A stretch of 64,000 bases of DNA. Origin: JAAZCI01 sp046462535 (GTDB taxonomy: Bacteria; Pseudomonadota; Gammaproteobacteria; Cardiobacteriales; Wohlfahrtiimonadaceae). The stretch spans positions 62,001 to 126,000 of the forward strand of contig JBKGVF010000020.1 in the NCBI GenBank assembly GCA_046462535.1. The letters run 5' to 3'. This document shows positions 9,403-19,200 of this stretch, piece by piece. Within the stretch, counting starts at the first letter, position 1; the number at the start of each line of letters is the position of its first letter. A program made the position numbers and the translations under genes. Under the pieces are notes generated by a model that saw only the letters and a list, made by a program, of their open reading frames with translations, searched no databases and was not told where the DNA came from.

Positions 9403-10750
9403 GGTCGCGCCTTAAATCCTTTAGCTGTATCTGTAAAAATATATAGGCGATAACCGCCGCTAAAAAGTCGGCAACAGGAATTGCCGCCCAAACCCCATTT
9501 AATCCAAAATATCGCGGTAGAATTAAGACCGCAGGAATCAGAAAGAAGAGCTGTCGGCTTAAGCTTAAAAAGATCGATTGTTTCACTTTACCAATACTCT
9601 GAAAAAAGATCGTTACAACAATTTGAAATCCGACAATGGGGAAGAGTATCGTTACAATCCGCATTGAATTAATTGTAACTTCTGCCAGTTCTTGGGATGG
9701 GTTAAAGGGGGCAACTAACCAATGGGGAAAGAATACCCCCACAACAAACGCAACCACTCCTATGGTTACCCCTACTTTTATTGTATAAAGAAGCGCCTCC
9801 CCCATCCGCTCTAAACGGTTCGCCCCATAACTATAACCGACAACGGGCTGCATTCCCTGAGTTAGCCCCAATAAAATCATAACCACTAACATCAGCATCA
9901 CATTAGCAATAGTGTAAGCAGCAACCCCTACTGATCCACCATAAATCTTTACTTGCTGAATAATAATAAATACAACACTACTAGAGACTAGAGTCATTAA
10001 ACAAGGGGACATACCAATGCTTAAGATTGAGCGTACAATACGAAAATCAAGGCGAATTTTATCCCACTTAAAGTTTAAAACCGTTTTACGGCTAATAAAA
10101 TGTTGCATGACGAAGAGGGTACCCACAAACATCGAGAAAATAATCGAGAGCGCTGCCCCCATCATGCCCCACTCTAAAAGATAGATCATAATCGGCGCCG
10201 TCACAGCATTGACTACCAAAGTTAAGAGCATCGTATACATTGCTTTTTTAGGATAGCCCGATGCCCGCATCATATTATTGAAACTAAAACAGAGGTTTGA
10301 AAAGAGTGCTCCGGGAAGAAAATACTTAAGAAAATCATAAGTATATTGATAGGTCCCTTCATCTGCTCCTAGCAGGTAGACCACTGGCTCTAGAAAAAGG
10401 AAGATTCCATAAGAGATAGTTAAAGTGATACCCAAGGAGAGTATCAGAGATGTCCCCACTACTCGTTCAGCACTATCATAATCTTCATTTCCTAAAAAGA
10501 TTGAGATTCGGCTCCCTGCTCCTGCCCCAACTAACATCCCAAATGCTGCAATAATCATCATAATGGGCAGAGCAATTCCCATTGCGCTCATCGCATCGTC
10601 ATTTAAATAGGAAGCATTCCCAATAAAATAGCGGGTAATGATATTGTAAAGGGCATTAACCGTACTTCCAACAATTGCAGGTAAGGCATACTGCCAAAGC
10701 AGCGGACGAATAGGTCGATTCCTCAGTGCGTCTAAACGATTATTACTAAT
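9374..10750 (-). CDS. MATE-family multidrug/Na+ efflux transporter, probable ATT start
   Basis: Twelve-helix antiporter of the MATE superfamily that exports cationic drugs or metabolites across the inner membrane. The first ATG in frame (10591) would give only 405 aa and miss helix 1. The frame is open upstream to a TAA at 10768 and encodes a typical MATE N-terminus (NRLDALRNRPIRPLLWQYAL, then PAIVGSTVNALYNI). The only well-placed start is ATT at 10750, 7 bases after GGAGG (10762-10758); the second residue then reads Ser-Asn-Asn. That gives 458 aa, the normal MATE length. Whether ATT is a genuine rare start, an ATG-to-ATT mutation or a base-call error cannot be told here. Confidence 0.85.
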   Translation of the reverse strand: MSNNRLDALRNRPIRPLLWQYALPAIVGSTVNALYNIITRYFIGNASYLNDDAMSAMGIALPIMMIIAAFGMLVGAGAGSRISIFLGNEDYDSAERVVGTSLILSLGITLTISYGIFLFLEPVVYLLGADEGTYQYTYDFLKYFLPGALFSNLCFSFNNMMRASGYPKKAMYTMLLTLVVNAVTAPIMIYLLEWGMMGAALSIIFSMFVGTLFVMQHFISRKTVLNFKWDKIRLDFRIVRSILSIGMSPCLMTLVSSSVVFIIIQQVKIYGGSVGVAAYTIANVMLMLVVMILLGLTQGMQPVVGYSYGANRLERMGEALLYTIKVGVTIGVVAFVVGVFFPHWLVAPFNPSQELAEVTINSMRIVTILFPIVGFQIVVTIFFQSIGKVKQSIFLSLSRQLFFLIPAVLILPRYFGLNGVWAAIPVADFLAAVIAYIFLQIQLKDLRRDRATAEEKNL

Positions 10751-10768
10751 AATTATTCCTCCTCTTTA

Positions 10769-11216
10769 GTTAATCTTTTATAGCAGAAACCACTCAAATA
10801 ATATTAAATTATCCGAAATGCCTCATCTTTTAATAGTGCTTATCTCCCCTATATAGGGTGAGCGGTCAATCGCATAATAACACCTCTCTTATAACGACTG
10901 CTCAATGCATAATAATGGCTAAATTAATAGCGCCTATAATAGATGACCAATAATTATACACCACTATAATTCATTAATATTATGGTAAAGATGCTCTTTA
11001 ATATGCTTACTGAATCAAGTGGATTATTACCCCTAATCGATACCGTTTGACAAAATTCAGCTTCACAACTGATTATAGGAGCATTAATAAACTTCTAACT
11101 ATTACTCACTCTATATAGAGTAGCGCAACTTAACAGTATTGGGGTAGATATTAATGATCACAACTCTATTTAAGGCCTATTCATAACATTGAGTGACAAT
11201 CCAAAGGGGGTAGAAA
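10769..11216. other. AT-rich intergenic region between divergent MATE and amidase genes
   Basis: About 450 bases with no convincing gene. It holds short palindromes (CCCCTATATAGGGT near 10848, CTCTATATAGAG near 11109) and one promoter-like pair listed separately. The rest is unremarkable AT-rich sequence. Confidence 0.5.
11047..11076 (+). promoter_or_regulatory. Possible sigma-70 promoter for the amidase gene
   Basis: A perfect TTGACA (11047-11052) is followed after 18 bases by GATTAT (11071-11076), a 4-of-6 match to the -10 box. It would leave a leader of about 130 bases. Confidence 0.4.
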
Positions 11217-12038
11217 ATGTTAACTGTTGAATTAGCACAGCTTTCACTAAAGGATGGAGATATTGACCATAATTTACAGCGCGCAGAAGCGGTGATCGCC
11301 TCAGCATCCGAGCAGAGTGATATTATTGTTTTTCCCGAAACATTTTTTAGTGGTTTTCCCAATAAAGAGAATCTTGACACCATTTCACAACCTCTCGATG
11401 GTTCAATCATTACCCGATTAAGTGCCGCAGCAAATAAGAAAGGGATCGCTGTAGTTGCTGGCTTTTCAGAGAAGGCTGAGGATGGCTATTATAACGCCTC
11501 ATTCTTTATCGATCCTGAAAAGGGGCTCCTTGCTACCTACCGTAAAACCCATATGTGGTTAACCGATCGTGGAATCTTCAGTCCCGGTGATCGCTACACG
11601 ACATTCTTATGGCGAGGAGTTCGTATTGGGTTATTAATCTGCTTTGATATTGAGTTTCCTGAGTCGGCGCGCGCTAATGGGGAATTAGGTGCTGATCTTC
11701 TGCTTGTGACTAATGGCAATATGGATCCCTATTATGAGACCCATCGCAGTGCCATTATGGCTCGCTCTCAAGAGAATCAATGTTACTCGGTAATTGTCAA
11801 TCGTGTCGGTAAGGATAGTTATGGCCATGTTTTTGCTGGTGGTAGCTGTGTGGTTAATCCTTTCGGCGAGATACTTTTAGAGGCTGGACGCGAAGAGTGT
11901 CGTCAAATAATCACTATCGATCCAACACAATGCTCCGAATATCGTCGTGACTACGACTATCTAAAAGAGCGCCGTTTCACCCTCACAGGTAAGCGAGTCG
12001 AGCATGAAGATGGACGTTATGAACTAATCATTCCTTAA
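11217..12038 (+). CDS. Carbon-nitrogen hydrolase (nitrilase superfamily amidase)
   Basis: A 273-residue cytoplasmic C-N hydrolase. The Glu-Lys-Cys catalytic set is visible: Glu in VFPETF (about 42), Lys in YRKTHMW (about 111), Cys in LICFDIEFPE (about 143). It hydrolyses an amide or nitrile to acid plus ammonia; the substrate is not evident from sequence. The PuuP-like amino-acid/polyamine permease that follows suggests a small amide, amino-acid amide or polyamine derivative taken up and cleaved. AGGGGG precedes the ATG. A hairpin between the two genes suggests that they may be partly uncoupled. Confidence 0.85.
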   Translation: MLTVELAQLSLKDGDIDHNLQRAEAVIASASEQSDIIVFPETFFSGFPNKENLDTISQPLDGSIITRLSAAANKKGIAVVAGFSEKAEDGYYNASFFIDPEKGLLATYRKTHMWLTDRGIFSPGDRYTTFLWRGVRIGLLICFDIEFPESARANGELGADLLLVTNGNMDPYYETHRSAIMARSQENQCYSVIVNRVGKDSYGHVFAGGSCVVNPFGEILLEAGREECRQIITIDPTQCSEYRRDYDYLKERRFTLTGKRVEHEDGRYELIIP

Positions 12039-12052
12039 TCCCATCCTAAATC

Positions 12053-12078
12053 GGGGAAGATCACACTTCCCCTCTATT
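12053..12078 (+). terminator. Terminator-like hairpin after the amidase gene
   Basis: GGGGAAG (12053-12059) pairs with CTTCCCC (12066-12072), followed by TCTATTT. Tail is weak. Confidence 0.5.
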
Positions 12079-12120
12079 TAAGATCAGCCATATCAAGACA
12101 TATATAAATTCTGTTTTGAT

Positions 12121-12143
12121 ACAGAAGGGGTCCCCCTTTCTGT
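12121..12143 (+). repeat. Strong hairpin in the permease leader
   Basis: ACAGAAGGGG pairs with CCCCTTTCTGT across a two-base loop with one bulged T, then TTTAATT. Could be a second terminator or an mRNA stability element ahead of the permease; 65 bases before its ATG. Confidence 0.5.
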
Positions 12144-12208
12144 TTAATTCATGAGCAGCATTAACAAAAATTTTATTACGCTGCCTATTAATAATCTAGG
12201 AGGTTTCT

Positions 12209-13537
12209 ATGTCAGATCCACAATTAACCCGCTCCCTGAGTCTACCTGCGGTTGTACTCTTTGGGATCACCTATATGACACCCATTATTGTTCTTGGAAC
12301 ATTTGGTGTCTTAGCGACACTCACACAAGGGCATGTTCCCACCGCATACCTACTCGCTTCAATTGCGATGCTCTTTACCGCATTTAGTTATAGTCGAATG
12401 GCCGCAGAGTTCCCTGTTTCCGGCTCTGCCTACTCTTATGTTCGACATGGGTTAAATAGTAAGATGGGATTTGTTGCGGGATGGGTTATCCTTCTCGACT
12501 ACCTCTTCTTACCGATGGTCATTTGGCTCATTGGGGGCTCCTTTTTACACTCTGCATTCCCCTCTATTCCTCTTGCTATTTGGGTACTGCTCTTTATCGG
12601 AATCACCACGACTATTAATATCATCGGATTACAGCTTGCAAAAAATATCAATACCATCATGATGATTCTCCAAGGTCTTGTGATTATTGCCTTTATTATC
12701 TTAGCCATTCACTACCTTAAAACTGATGGGACACGTCCCCTCTTCTCACTTGATGCTTTCTGGAGCAGTGAAGCAACTACTGCACTTATTATTGGTGGTG
12801 CTGCCGTTGCTTGCTACTCCTTCTTAGGATTTGATGCAGTAACAACATTAGCTGATGAAACCTTATCTCCAGAAAAGACGATTCCTAAAGCGATTATTTT
12901 GATTACCCTACTTGGCGGTGGAATTTTTGTCGTTGTCTCCTACTTCGTTCAAACCGCTCATCCAAGCTACCTTTTTGTTAATCCTGATGCTGCAGCTACA
13001 GAAATTGCCAAAAATATTGGTGGCGATCTCTTTGCATCAATCTTTCTAATCGGTTTAATCATTGGGCAGTTTGCCTCAGGTATTTCAGCTCAAACCAGCG
13101 CTTCACGTCTACTTTATGCAATGGGTCGCGATGGTGTCTTTCCTAAAGCTCTCTTTGGACGCTTAAGTCGTCGCTTCAAAACCCCCAGCTTTAATCTAAT
13201 TTTATGTGGGGCGATTGCGCTTATAGCACTCTTTGTAGATGTGATGACTGCTGCATCCTTTATCAACTTTGGTGCATTTCTGGCCTTCATGCTGGTTAAT
13301 CTCTCAGTTATTAGCTACTTTTGGGTTAAAGAGAAGCGTCGCAATCAAGGGGCCTTTATCCGTTATCTTTTAGCGCCTACAGTGGGATTATTAGCAACGT
13401 TTATGCTCTTTTTAAGTCTTGATAAACTTGCACTCACTTTAGGTACCATCTGGCTCATAGCAGGCGTCACCTATCTTGCATTTTTAACCGATTTCTTTAA
13501 GAAGGATCCACCACAACTCACCTTTGATGAGGAATAA
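12209..13537 (+). CDS. APC-family amino-acid/polyamine permease (PuuP-like)
   Basis: A 442-residue inner-membrane transporter with about 12 hydrophobic segments. The N-terminal half has the APC signature (FGITYMTPIIVLGTFG about 18-33, with FPVSGSAYSYVRHGLN about 72-87) and GFVAGWVILLDYLFLPM, wording close to the putrescine importer PuuP. QTSASRLLYAMGRDGVFPK is the conserved internal loop 8 motif. It most likely imports an amino acid or polyamine by proton symport. AGGAGG precedes the ATG. It follows the nitrilase-family amidase, so the pair may form a nitrogen-scavenging unit. Confidence 0.88.
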   Translation: MSDPQLTRSLSLPAVVLFGITYMTPIIVLGTFGVLATLTQGHVPTAYLLASIAMLFTAFSYSRMAAEFPVSGSAYSYVRHGLNSKMGFVAGWVILLDYLFLPMVIWLIGGSFLHSAFPSIPLAIWVLLFIGITTTINIIGLQLAKNINTIMMILQGLVIIAFIILAIHYLKTDGTRPLFSLDAFWSSEATTALIIGGAAVACYSFLGFDAVTTLADETLSPEKTIPKAIILITLLGGGIFVVVSYFVQTAHPSYLFVNPDAAATEIAKNIGGDLFASIFLIGLIIGQFASGISAQTSASRLLYAMGRDGVFPKALFGRLSRRFKTPSFNLILCGAIALIALFVDVMTAASFINFGAFLAFMLVNLSVISYFWVKEKRRNQGAFIRYLLAPTVGLLATFMLFLSLDKLALTLGTIWLIAGVTYLAFLTDFFKKDPPQLTFDEE

Positions 13538-13609
13538 GTTCGGTCTCTCCCATTAAAATCGTTATACTAGAGGGGAGAGATCAATTCATTCAAAGGAGTT
13601 ATTAGTAAG

Positions 13610-14047
13610 ATGAGTAAAAAGAGATACAATAATATCTTGGTCCCTGTTGATGGTTCTGATGCTTCCCTTGAGGCACTAGAGAAGGGTATTGAGATGGCAA
13701 AGTTTTATGATGCAACCTTAACCGTTGCGCATGTTATCGATATTCGCTCCTACTCAATGGCAATCGCCTACCGTGAACCGTTAGAAAAACATGCAAAAAC
13801 TAGAGCAGATGAGATTTTATCGGATGCTAAAAAACGTGCGGATGAGGCCGGTCTCTCCAAAGTAGAGACAATCATCTATGAAGGGGCTCCCCGCACAGCC
13901 ATTGCAAAGAAAATTGCACCCGAGGTTAAAGCCGACCTCATCATTATGGGCGCGACCGGATATGGCATGATTGAGCGAGTTCTTATGGGCTCTGTTTCAG
14001 AAAGCACCATGCGCCATGCAACGTGCGATGTGCTGATTGTTCGTTAA
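13610..14047 (+). CDS. Universal stress protein, UspA family
   Basis: A 145-residue single-domain Usp. The ATP-binding loop G-2X-G-9X-G-(S/T) is intact near the C-terminus (MGATGYGMIERVLMGSVSES, about 117-136), placing it in the nucleotide-binding branch rather than the non-binding UspA branch. The N-terminus ILVPVDGSDASLEAL is typical. Such proteins are induced by starvation or stress and act in the cytoplasm; the exact role is unknown. AAAGGAG lies upstream, and TATACT at 13563-13568 may be a -10 box. A terminator follows, so it seems monocistronic. Confidence 0.9.
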   Translation: MSKKRYNNILVPVDGSDASLEALEKGIEMAKFYDATLTVAHVIDIRSYSMAIAYREPLEKHAKTRADEILSDAKKRADEAGLSKVETIIYEGAPRTAIAKKIAPEVKADLIIMGATGYGMIERVLMGSVSESTMRHATCDVLIVR

Positions 14048-14097
14048 GTTAAGCTCTTTTAGCTAAGCGAAAAATCTGAGTTATTTCATTTATCTAT

Positions 14098-14128
14098 AGC
14101 CCCGCCAAAGAGAGGTGGGGCTATATTT
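14098..14128 (+). terminator. Intrinsic terminator after the Usp gene
   Basis: AGCCCCGCC (14098-14106) pairs with GGTGGGGCT (14114-14122), followed by ATATTTAT; located just before the DUF188 gene. Confidence 0.6.
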
Positions 14129-14146
14129 ATATAAGGGGAGAAAAAG

Positions 14147-14602
14147 ATGGAATATAGAGTTTATATCGATGCCGATGCAATTCCGAATGTTTTAAAAGAG
14201 ATTCTCTTTCGCTTTGCCAATCGCACACAGATCGAGGTGATTTTTGTGGCCAATAGCTGGATTAAAACGCCACCCTCTCGCTACATTAAGAGCATTCAAG
14301 TCTCTCATGGGTTTGATGTTGCCGATGATAAAATTGTAGCCCTTGCCGGCAAAAACGATTTAGTGATAACCGCCGATATCCCCCTTGCTGCCGACGTTTT
14401 AGAGAAAGGCGCTTTTGCCCTGAATCCTCGCGGCGATTTTTACGATAAGGGGACGATAAAAGCAAAACTCACTATGCGCGATTTTAACGAAACGCTCCGC
14501 TCAAGCGGCATTCATACCAAGGGCCCAGAACCATTTAATCAGCGCAATCGCCAAAACTTTAGTAATGCGCTTGATCGGTGGGTGCAAAAGCGCGTACATT
14601 AA
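14147..14602 (+). CDS. YaiI/YqxD family protein (DUF188)
   Basis: A 151-residue protein whose sequence matches the YaiI/YqxD family across its length: YIDADAIPNVLKEILF near the start, IVALAGKNDLVITADIPLAA in the middle, and FNQRNRQNFSNALDRW at the C-terminus. The family has a PIN-like fold with conserved acidic residues, suggesting nuclease ancestry, but function is unproven. AGGGGAGAAAAAG precedes the ATG. Downstream genes become noticeably more AT- and Lys/Asn-rich. Confidence 0.85.
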   Translation: MEYRVYIDADAIPNVLKEILFRFANRTQIEVIFVANSWIKTPPSRYIKSIQVSHGFDVADDKIVALAGKNDLVITADIPLAADVLEKGAFALNPRGDFYDKGTIKAKLTMRDFNETLRSSGIHTKGPEPFNQRNRQNFSNALDRWVQKRVH

Positions 14603-14643
14603 TCAATATTAATTAACTTTAATAAATGATTCTGGAGAAAAAC

Positions 14644-15324
14644 ATGCCTATTTTGGATAGAAGCTTTGATAAACAACTTAAAGAAATCGATATTTATCAA
14701 AGGTATCCTAGCTTGCTCCCTTTTATCGGGGAAAAATACCAAGACTCAGAGCTTCCACGCATTCTTTTACTGGGAGAAAGCCATTATCTTCCGAAAATCA
14801 ATAGCGGGACTCACTTGGAGGCTGAAAAATGGTATCAATCCTCACAAGAAGATCTCTATATCATTAACAAAGATGGGGAGAAAGAGAGCACTGAGCTAAA
14901 GTGGATGAATACCCGAGGAATTATTAATAAGAATAAAGATAAAACCTACTTCCGTAAAAAAGGGCACGCTATATTTCGCAATATTAATAAGGCATTACAT
15001 GAAAAATACTCTTTCCCCCGCCTTGAAAATCACTTTAGCCATACCGCTTATATGAATGCTTATTTAAGACCTGCTGAAAAACTAGGTAAAAGCATAAAAT
15101 CACAGCCCTTAGATATCGAACACTCTTTAACAACAATTAAGCAAATTTTAGAAATTATCCAACCTGAAAAAGTGATTTTTGTTTCTAGCAAATCTTACGA
15201 CAAAATAGGCAAAAAACTTAAACTAAAAAATGCCTATCGAATTCCTCACCCTGCTTCACCTTGGTGGCATCGCAAGTCCCCTAAAGGCACAGGAAAAGAG
15301 CAGTTTTTCCGCGCTCTCAATTAA
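14644..15324 (+). CDS. Hypothetical protein, possibly uracil-DNA-glycosylase-like fold
   Basis: I chose ATG 14644 because GGAG stands 6 bases before it; an upstream ATG at 14626 has no ribosome site. The 226-residue product is Lys/Asn-rich compared with its neighbours. It has an early ILLLGESHYLP motif (about 39-49) and a late IPHPASPWWH motif (about 200-209). A GxSx-type loop early and an HP loop late are reminiscent of the uracil-DNA glycosylase superfamily, but the match is weak and the catalytic residues cannot be assigned. The convergent pseudogene next door also has an ILCTGKAADWKF segment and may be a distant relative of the same kind. Confidence 0.55.
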   Translation: MPILDRSFDKQLKEIDIYQRYPSLLPFIGEKYQDSELPRILLLGESHYLPKINSGTHLEAEKWYQSSQEDLYIINKDGEKESTELKWMNTRGIINKNKDKTYFRKKGHAIFRNINKALHEKYSFPRLENHFSHTAYMNAYLRPAEKLGKSIKSQPLDIEHSLTTIKQILEIIQPEKVIFVSSKSYDKIGKKLKLKNAYRIPHPASPWWHRKSPKGTGKEQFFRALN

Positions 15325-15395
15325 CTTCTCCAATTATTCAAGTTGGTCTAAAAAAAGAGCACCATAATATCTACAATAAGTAGTGCTTAATTATT

Positions 15396-16161
15396 TTACT
15401 GATCAATCTCCGCAATAGTCTCCTTAATAAGCGCTGTTAATGCACGCATTTTCTCAAAAGAGTTAATCCCAGAAGGCCCGCCAAAAAAGGCAGAGACAAT
15501 CACATAGCTGTTAGTGCCGGGAATCTGTCTGACCTCAATATCAACAAGCTCATTGCTTCTATAATATGCCGGTGACCTATCACATTTAAAGAATTGAAAG
15601 AACTTCCAATCGGCAGCTTTCCCGGTACAGAGAATATATTTTGGATTATGCCCCTTAATCAACTCTAAAAAGAAATCCCCACGATTCTCTAAACACCACA
15701 TTTCATACTCATTACGATTTTTAAAACCGCTATACTCTTCAAGTTCCTACGACCAATCTCTATTGTGGGACGGGAAATTGAGTGGAAAAAGGTTCATCTT
15801 AAAACCAAGCCCCTCAGAATCGTTGTAGTAAATTTTATGCTCTTCCACGAAAGGCTCATACTGATAACTATCTGTTGGATCAAGATCAAGAAAATAATTT
15901 AAAAACCAGCAAATTTTTTGGTTATATCCAGCAACTACCGCTCCATAAAAGCCATCTGCCCAAGAAACATTTGTTAAAAAATCCCGCTCTTTCTCCTCTC
16001 TATCACGGTATCCTGCCTCAACCGTTACGGTTTCGGGAGGAATACTATCGAGCTCTCCGCCCCCACTCCAAACCACAAAACCAAAAATCTGACGCTGGAT
16101 TTCCCCCATCACAGCCATAATATGAGTTTGCAATACGCTTAAATGCTTCCGTTGCTTTCAT
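15396..16161 (-). pseudogene. Disrupted gene of unknown function (frameshift plus in-frame amber codon)
   Basis: Three pieces on the minus strand belong to one ancestral gene of about 250 codons. Piece 1 starts at ATG 16161 (AGGCGAG upstream) and reads MKATEAFKRIANSYYGCDGG, NPASDFWFCGLEWG. It then runs into a G5 tract (plus-strand CCCCC at about 16061-16065), after which the sensible reading continues one frame over (GGELDSIPPETVTVEAGYRD). Piece 2 ends at TAG 15747-15749, but the same frame stays open beyond it (ELEEYSGFKNRNEYEMWCLE) through piece 3 to a stop at 15396. TAG may derive from CAG (Gln). The NPxSxxWFCGLEWG start and ILCTGKAADWKF segment recall small stand-alone glycosylase-like proteins, without certainty. 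Confidence 0.7.
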
Positions 16162-16187
16162 TTTCTCGCCTTTAGTAATAAGCACAT

Positions 16188-16219
16188 AAAAGAAAAGCCA
16201 CTATCTCAAAATAGTGACT
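16188..16219 (-). terminator. Intrinsic terminator of metH
   Basis: On the minus strand AGTCACTAT (16219-16211) pairs with ATAGTGGCT (16204-16196), followed by TTTCTTTT; 40 bases after the metH stop. Confidence 0.75.
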
Positions 16220-16258
16220 TCTATTGGCTTCATTTAGCCTGTTTTATTTCTCGCTGAT

Positions 16259-19200
16259 TCACTCCTCCGGATTATATCCAAGATTAGGTGCTAGCCAACT
16301 TTCGGCGGTTTTAAGATCCCACCCTTTGCGTTTGGCGTAATCTTCCACTTGATCTCGGCCGATCTTTCCGACACCAAAATAGATCGCGTCAGGATGGCTA
16401 AAATACCAGCCAGAGACAGAGGATTGAGGATTCATCGCAAAACTTTCAGTGAGCGTCATACCGATACGCTTATCGGGCTCTAAAAGCTCCCAAAGCGTTG
16501 CTTTTTCGGTATGTTCGGGGCACGCAGGATAGCCTGGTGCTGGGCGAATTCCCCGATACTCTTCCCGAATGAGCGCCTCATTATCGAGCCTTTCATCTGC
16601 CGCATATCCCCAAAATTCTTTACGCACCCTCTTATGCAGGTACTCGGCTAAGCTCTCGGCTAAGCGGTCCGCAAGGGCTTTAAGCATAATAGAGTTATAA
16701 TCATCATGATCTGCCTCAAATGCCGCAATATAGGGCTCAATGCCAATTCCCGCGGTACAGGCAAACGCGCCGATATAATCCCTATCCCCTACAAAATCTG
16801 CCAATGAGCGATTGGGCATCCCATTAGGGCGCCGAGTCTGCTGCCGAAGATGATGGAGCTCTGCCAATACTTCCGTTCGTGATTCATCAGTATAGAGTGT
16901 AGTGCTTTCGCCGGCGTTACTTGCAGGAAAGAACCCGATTACCGCCTTTGCCGTGAGCCACTCTTCAGCAATAATTCTGTCGAGCATCGCAAGGGCATCG
17001 TGATAGAGTTTTGTCGCCTCCTCCCCCACAACCTCATCCTCTAAAATTCGTGGGAATTTCGCCCGCAGCTGCCAAGAGGCGAAAAAAGGTGTCCAATCAA
17101 TGGTGGGAATAAGCTCCGAAAGCGCAACTTCAATCTCAAAAACGCCAAGCTTTTTCGGGGTTACGATAACATTCTCAAAATCTAAATGGTGCTTATTATT
17201 TACAGCCTCATCAAATGGCAGAAGATCAATATCCCGTTGACGTTCTAAATAGAGTTCCCGCCTTCTTGCATAATCCACCTTTAAATCCACCTTAAATTGC
17301 TCCCGAAGTTCTGGGCTAATTAGCGATTGTGCAACGCCCACAGAGCGAGAAGCATCGCGCACATAAACCACAGTATGATCATAATTGGGCGCAATTCTCA
17401 CCGCCGTATGCGCAAGTGATGTGGTTGCCCCACCGATCATAATGGGGATATCGAGCTTCCGGCGCTGCATCTCTTTCGCAAAATTCACCATCTCTTCGAG
17501 CGATGGTGTAATGAGTCCCGAAAGCCCAATCACATCTACTTTTTCTTGAAGCGCTTTTTCGATAATATCCGGCGTTGGCACCATCACGCCCATATCGATC
17601 ACCTCAAAATTATTGCATTGCAACACAACACCCACAATATTTTTTCCGATATCGTGCACATCACCCTTTACAGTGGCAATTAAAATCTTGCCATTCGATT
17701 GATCGGTATTCCCCGTACGACGCTTCTCCTCTTCAATAAAGGGAATAAGATAGGCCACCGCTCGTTTCATCACTCGTGCAGATTTGACCACTTGTGGCAA
17801 GAACATCTTTCCTTCCCCAAAAAGGTCACCCACCACATTCATCCCTGTCATCAGTGGACCTTCAATCACCTCAATAGGACGCATAAAATTTTGGCGTGCG
17901 AGCTCTGTATCCTCCTCAATATAGCTATCGATACCATTGACAAGCGCATGGGTTAAACGCTCATTGACCGGTAATTCTCGCCAAGAGAGATCCTCTGTTT
18001 TACGATTTGCCCCATCACCATGATATTTCTGTGCAATATCGAGCAAATTTTCACTCGCCTCCGGAAAGCGATCAAAAAGAACATCTTCAATCGCCGTCTT
18101 AAGCTCTTTAGGAATATCTTGATAGATCGCAAGTTGCCCTGCATTGACAATCCCCATCGAGAGTCCAGCTTTAATCCCATGATAGAGAAATACCGCATGA
18201 ATCGCTTCCCGCACTAAGTTATTGCCCCGAAATGAGAAAGAGACATTCGAGATTCCCCCAGAGATCTGTACATGGGGTAGATTCTCCCGAATCCATTGTG
18301 TGGCCTCAATAAAATCTAAGCCATAGCGATTATGCTCAGGAATACCCGTTGCGACGGCGAAAACGTTAGGGTCAAAGATAATATCTTCCGGCGGAAAACC
18401 CACCTCATCCACCAAAATTCGGTAAGCACGCTCACAAATCTCAATTCGGCGAGTAAAGTTATCGGCTTGCCCCTCCTCATCAAACGCCATCACCACTGCG
18501 GCGGCCCCATATTTTTTGAGCAACTCGGCATCTGCTTTAAATTCTTCAATCCCCTCTTTCATCGAGATAGAGTTTACAATCCCCTTCCCCTGAATACATT
18601 TTAAGCCAGCTTCTAAAATCTCCCACTTAGAGGAATCGAGCATAATCGGCACGCGACTAATATCAGGCTCAGAGGCAATAAGATTGAGGAAAGTCACCAT
18701 CTCATGCTTAGAGTCGAGCATCCCCTCATCCATGTTGATATCGATAATCTGTGCGCCATTTTCCACCTGATCACGCGCAACATCGAGGGCCTCACTATAT
18801 CGCTTCTCCCGAATTAAGCGCTTAAACTTGGCAGAACCAGTGATATTTGTCCGCTCACCCACATTCACAAAGAGCGATTTACCGGCCGTTAAGTTACACG
18901 CTTCTAACCCTGAGAGACGCATTTGGCGAGGAAGATCAGGAATTTCCCGAGGTGCACAATCGGCGACCAATGTTTTAAACGCCCGAATATGCTCCGGCGT
19001 TGTGCCACAACAACCCCCGACAATATTGAGCAGGCCCGCTTCCGCCCACTCTTGCATCTCTTTTGCCATTGTCTCGGCATCAAGATCATACTCTCCAAAC
19101 GCATTGGGAAGCCCTGCATTGGCATGTGCCGAAACCCTAAACTCCGAGATTCTAGACAGCTCCGCGACATATTGCCGTAAAAGATCGGGACCTAATGCAC

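Noticed and set aside
12151..12387. Plus-strand 78-codon reading overlapping the permease start
   Set aside because: Out of frame with the permease, which has the ribosome site and a full family match.
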